Source of the DNA: an uncultured Collinsella sp.
GTDB lineage: Bacteria > Actinomycetota > Coriobacteriia > Coriobacteriales > Coriobacteriaceae
Assembly: GCA_900551665.1 (NCBI GenBank)
Contig: URWW01000042.1
Coordinates: forward strand, 1 to 13,469
Direction: 5' to 3'
Length of the DNA stretch: 13,469 nucleotides
The notes under the pieces are model-generated. The model made no database searches. It was not told the origin of the DNA and saw only the letters and a program-made list of their open reading frames with translations. Within the stretch, counting starts at the first letter, position 1, and the number at the start of each line of letters is the position of its first letter. Made by a program: the position numbers and the translations under genes. Of the stretch, positions 12,715 to 13,469 are shown piece after piece.

Positions 12715-13469
12715 CAGGACTCCAGAAGGCTCCGCATGCGGACAAGGGCGCGCTCGATATGCGAGGCAGGCGTCGAAGCGCCTGCGGTCACGCCGATGTG
12801 AGAGGCTCCGTCAAACCAAGCCGGCTCAATCTCGGAGGCGTCCTCGATGTGATGCGTTTTGGGGCAGGCCGCTGTGCAAATCTCGGCAAGACGACGCGTG
12901 TTGCCGGAGTTCTTGCCGCCGACGACGATCATCGCGTCGACGCGATGGGCAAGTTCAGCCGCGCTATCCTGACGTTCCTGAGTCGCGGAGCAGATGGTGT
13001 TGATGACGCGCAAATCCATGGTTCGCTTGGAAAGTTCGGCGACGACATCGGCCAGCGCTCCGGGCGTCTGGGTGGTCTGCACGACCACGCCGACCTTACG
13101 CGAAAGATCGATGGCGTCGAGATCCCCGGGAACAGAGACCACATGAGCGTCATCACCTGCGTGCCCCATGATGCCCTCGACCTCGGGATGACCGCTCTCC
13201 CCTACCACGATGAGCTGATACCCCTCGCGCACGAGGCGCTCGGCGGCGTTATGGACCTTCTTGACATAGGGACACGTTGCGTCCAGGACATCGAGGCCGC
13301 GGGTACGGGCTTCCTCGACGACACTCGGCACGACGCCGTGGGCGCGAATGATGAGCGTGCCCTCCTCGACCTCGGAAACGTTTGAGGCCGTGCCCACGCC
13401 GATGCTTTTGAGATCGTTGACGACCAGCGGATTGTGAATGAGGGGGCCGAGCGTATTGACGGGCTTGCG
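12714..13469 (-). CDS. ispH: 4-hydroxy-3-methylbut-2-enyl diphosphate reductase, N-terminus outside window
   Basis: Last step of the MEP isoprenoid pathway: HMBPP is reduced to IPP and DMAPP by a 4Fe-4S enzyme. The frame is open to the right edge, giving 251 residues of a protein usually near 280-320; the first ~30 residues with the first cluster cysteine are missing. Visible motifs are GPLIHNPLVV near the edge with the substrate histidine, RAHGV, LDATCPYVKKVH with the second cysteine (codon 13274-13272), GHPEVEGIMGH with the catalytic-type glutamate, VQTTQTPG, NTICSATQERQ with the third cysteine (12992-12990), and GVTAGASTP near the C-terminus. No S1 domain is fused at the C-terminus, unlike many clostridial IspH proteins. 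The stop overlaps the DUF512 start by one base. Confidence 0.96.
   Translation of the reverse strand, partial: RKPVNTLGPLIHNPLVVNDLKSIGVGTASNVSEVEEGTLIIRAHGVVPSVVEEARTRGLDVLDATCPYVKKVHNAAERLVREGYQLIVVGESGHPEVEGIMGHAGDDAHVVSVPGDLDAIDLSRKVGVVVQTTQTPGALADVVAELSKRTMDLRVINTICSATQERQDSAAELAHRVDAMIVVGGKNSGNTRRLAEICTAACPKTHHIEDASEIEPAWFDGASHIGVTAGASTPASHIERALVRMRSLLES

Noticed and set aside
1..13469. CRISPR arrays, insertion sequences, prophage or defence genes
   Set aside because: No direct-repeat arrays, transposase motifs, integrase genes or nuclease/helicase defence domains are visible on either strand. The only repeat structures are the short palindromes and the hairpin pair described.

Overview
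The window is chromosomal DNA of a GC-rich actinobacterium. The best fit is a member of the Coriobacteriia (Collinsella/Olsenella type), judged from gene order, codon use, Actinobacteria-specific gene pairs and GTG starts; I could not run a search to confirm this. Fourteen of the fifteen protein genes are complete or nearly so. All fifteen, and the single tRNA, lie on the minus strand, so transcription runs from the right edge to the left edge. The long plus-strand reading frames are antisense shadows.

In transcription order from the right, the first group is ispH (5' end cut by the window edge; isoprenoid synthesis) and a radical-SAM DUF512 protein whose start overlaps the ispH stop. Next comes a 299-base gene-free stretch that holds two homologous long hairpins in opposite orientation. 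It is followed by der (ribosome-assembly GTPase), plsY and gpsA. The last two are consecutive steps of phospholipid synthesis: GpsA makes glycerol-3-phosphate and PlsY acylates it.

After a 140-base gap comes a tight five-gene run: rpe (pentose phosphate pathway), a cysteine desulfurase, a Nif3-family metalloprotein, a coiled-coil zinc-ribbon-like protein and coaBC (coenzyme A synthesis). Spacings here are -14 to +2 bases, so translational coupling is likely. The Nif3 and zinc-ribbon pair is also adjacent in mycobacteria (Rv2230c/Rv2229c).

A tRNA-Pro(GGG) with an encoded CCA and its own strong terminator separates this run from the left group. The left group holds a CDP-alcohol phosphatidyltransferase (pgsA-like), a GarA/OdhI-like FHA protein carrying the ETTxVFR phosphorylation motif, a MerR-family regulator of the FtsR/Rv1828 type overlapping it by 8 bases, and apt. 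A strong intrinsic terminator follows apt. A new promoter then drives a DegV-family gene, of which only the first 46 codons are in the window. The FHA and MerR pair, with a pgsA paralogue nearby, resembles the mycobacterial Rv1822-Rv1827-Rv1828 neighbourhood.

Most of the content is conserved housekeeping. The most unusual item is the hairpin pair at 11080-11304. Across the two outer arms every difference between the copies is compensated by a matching change in the opposite arm, and the same internal mismatches are kept in both. This indicates selection on, or mobility of, a folded nucleic-acid element. Secondary points are the GarA-type phospho-switch in this lineage and a zinc ribbon with one expected cysteine replaced by proline.
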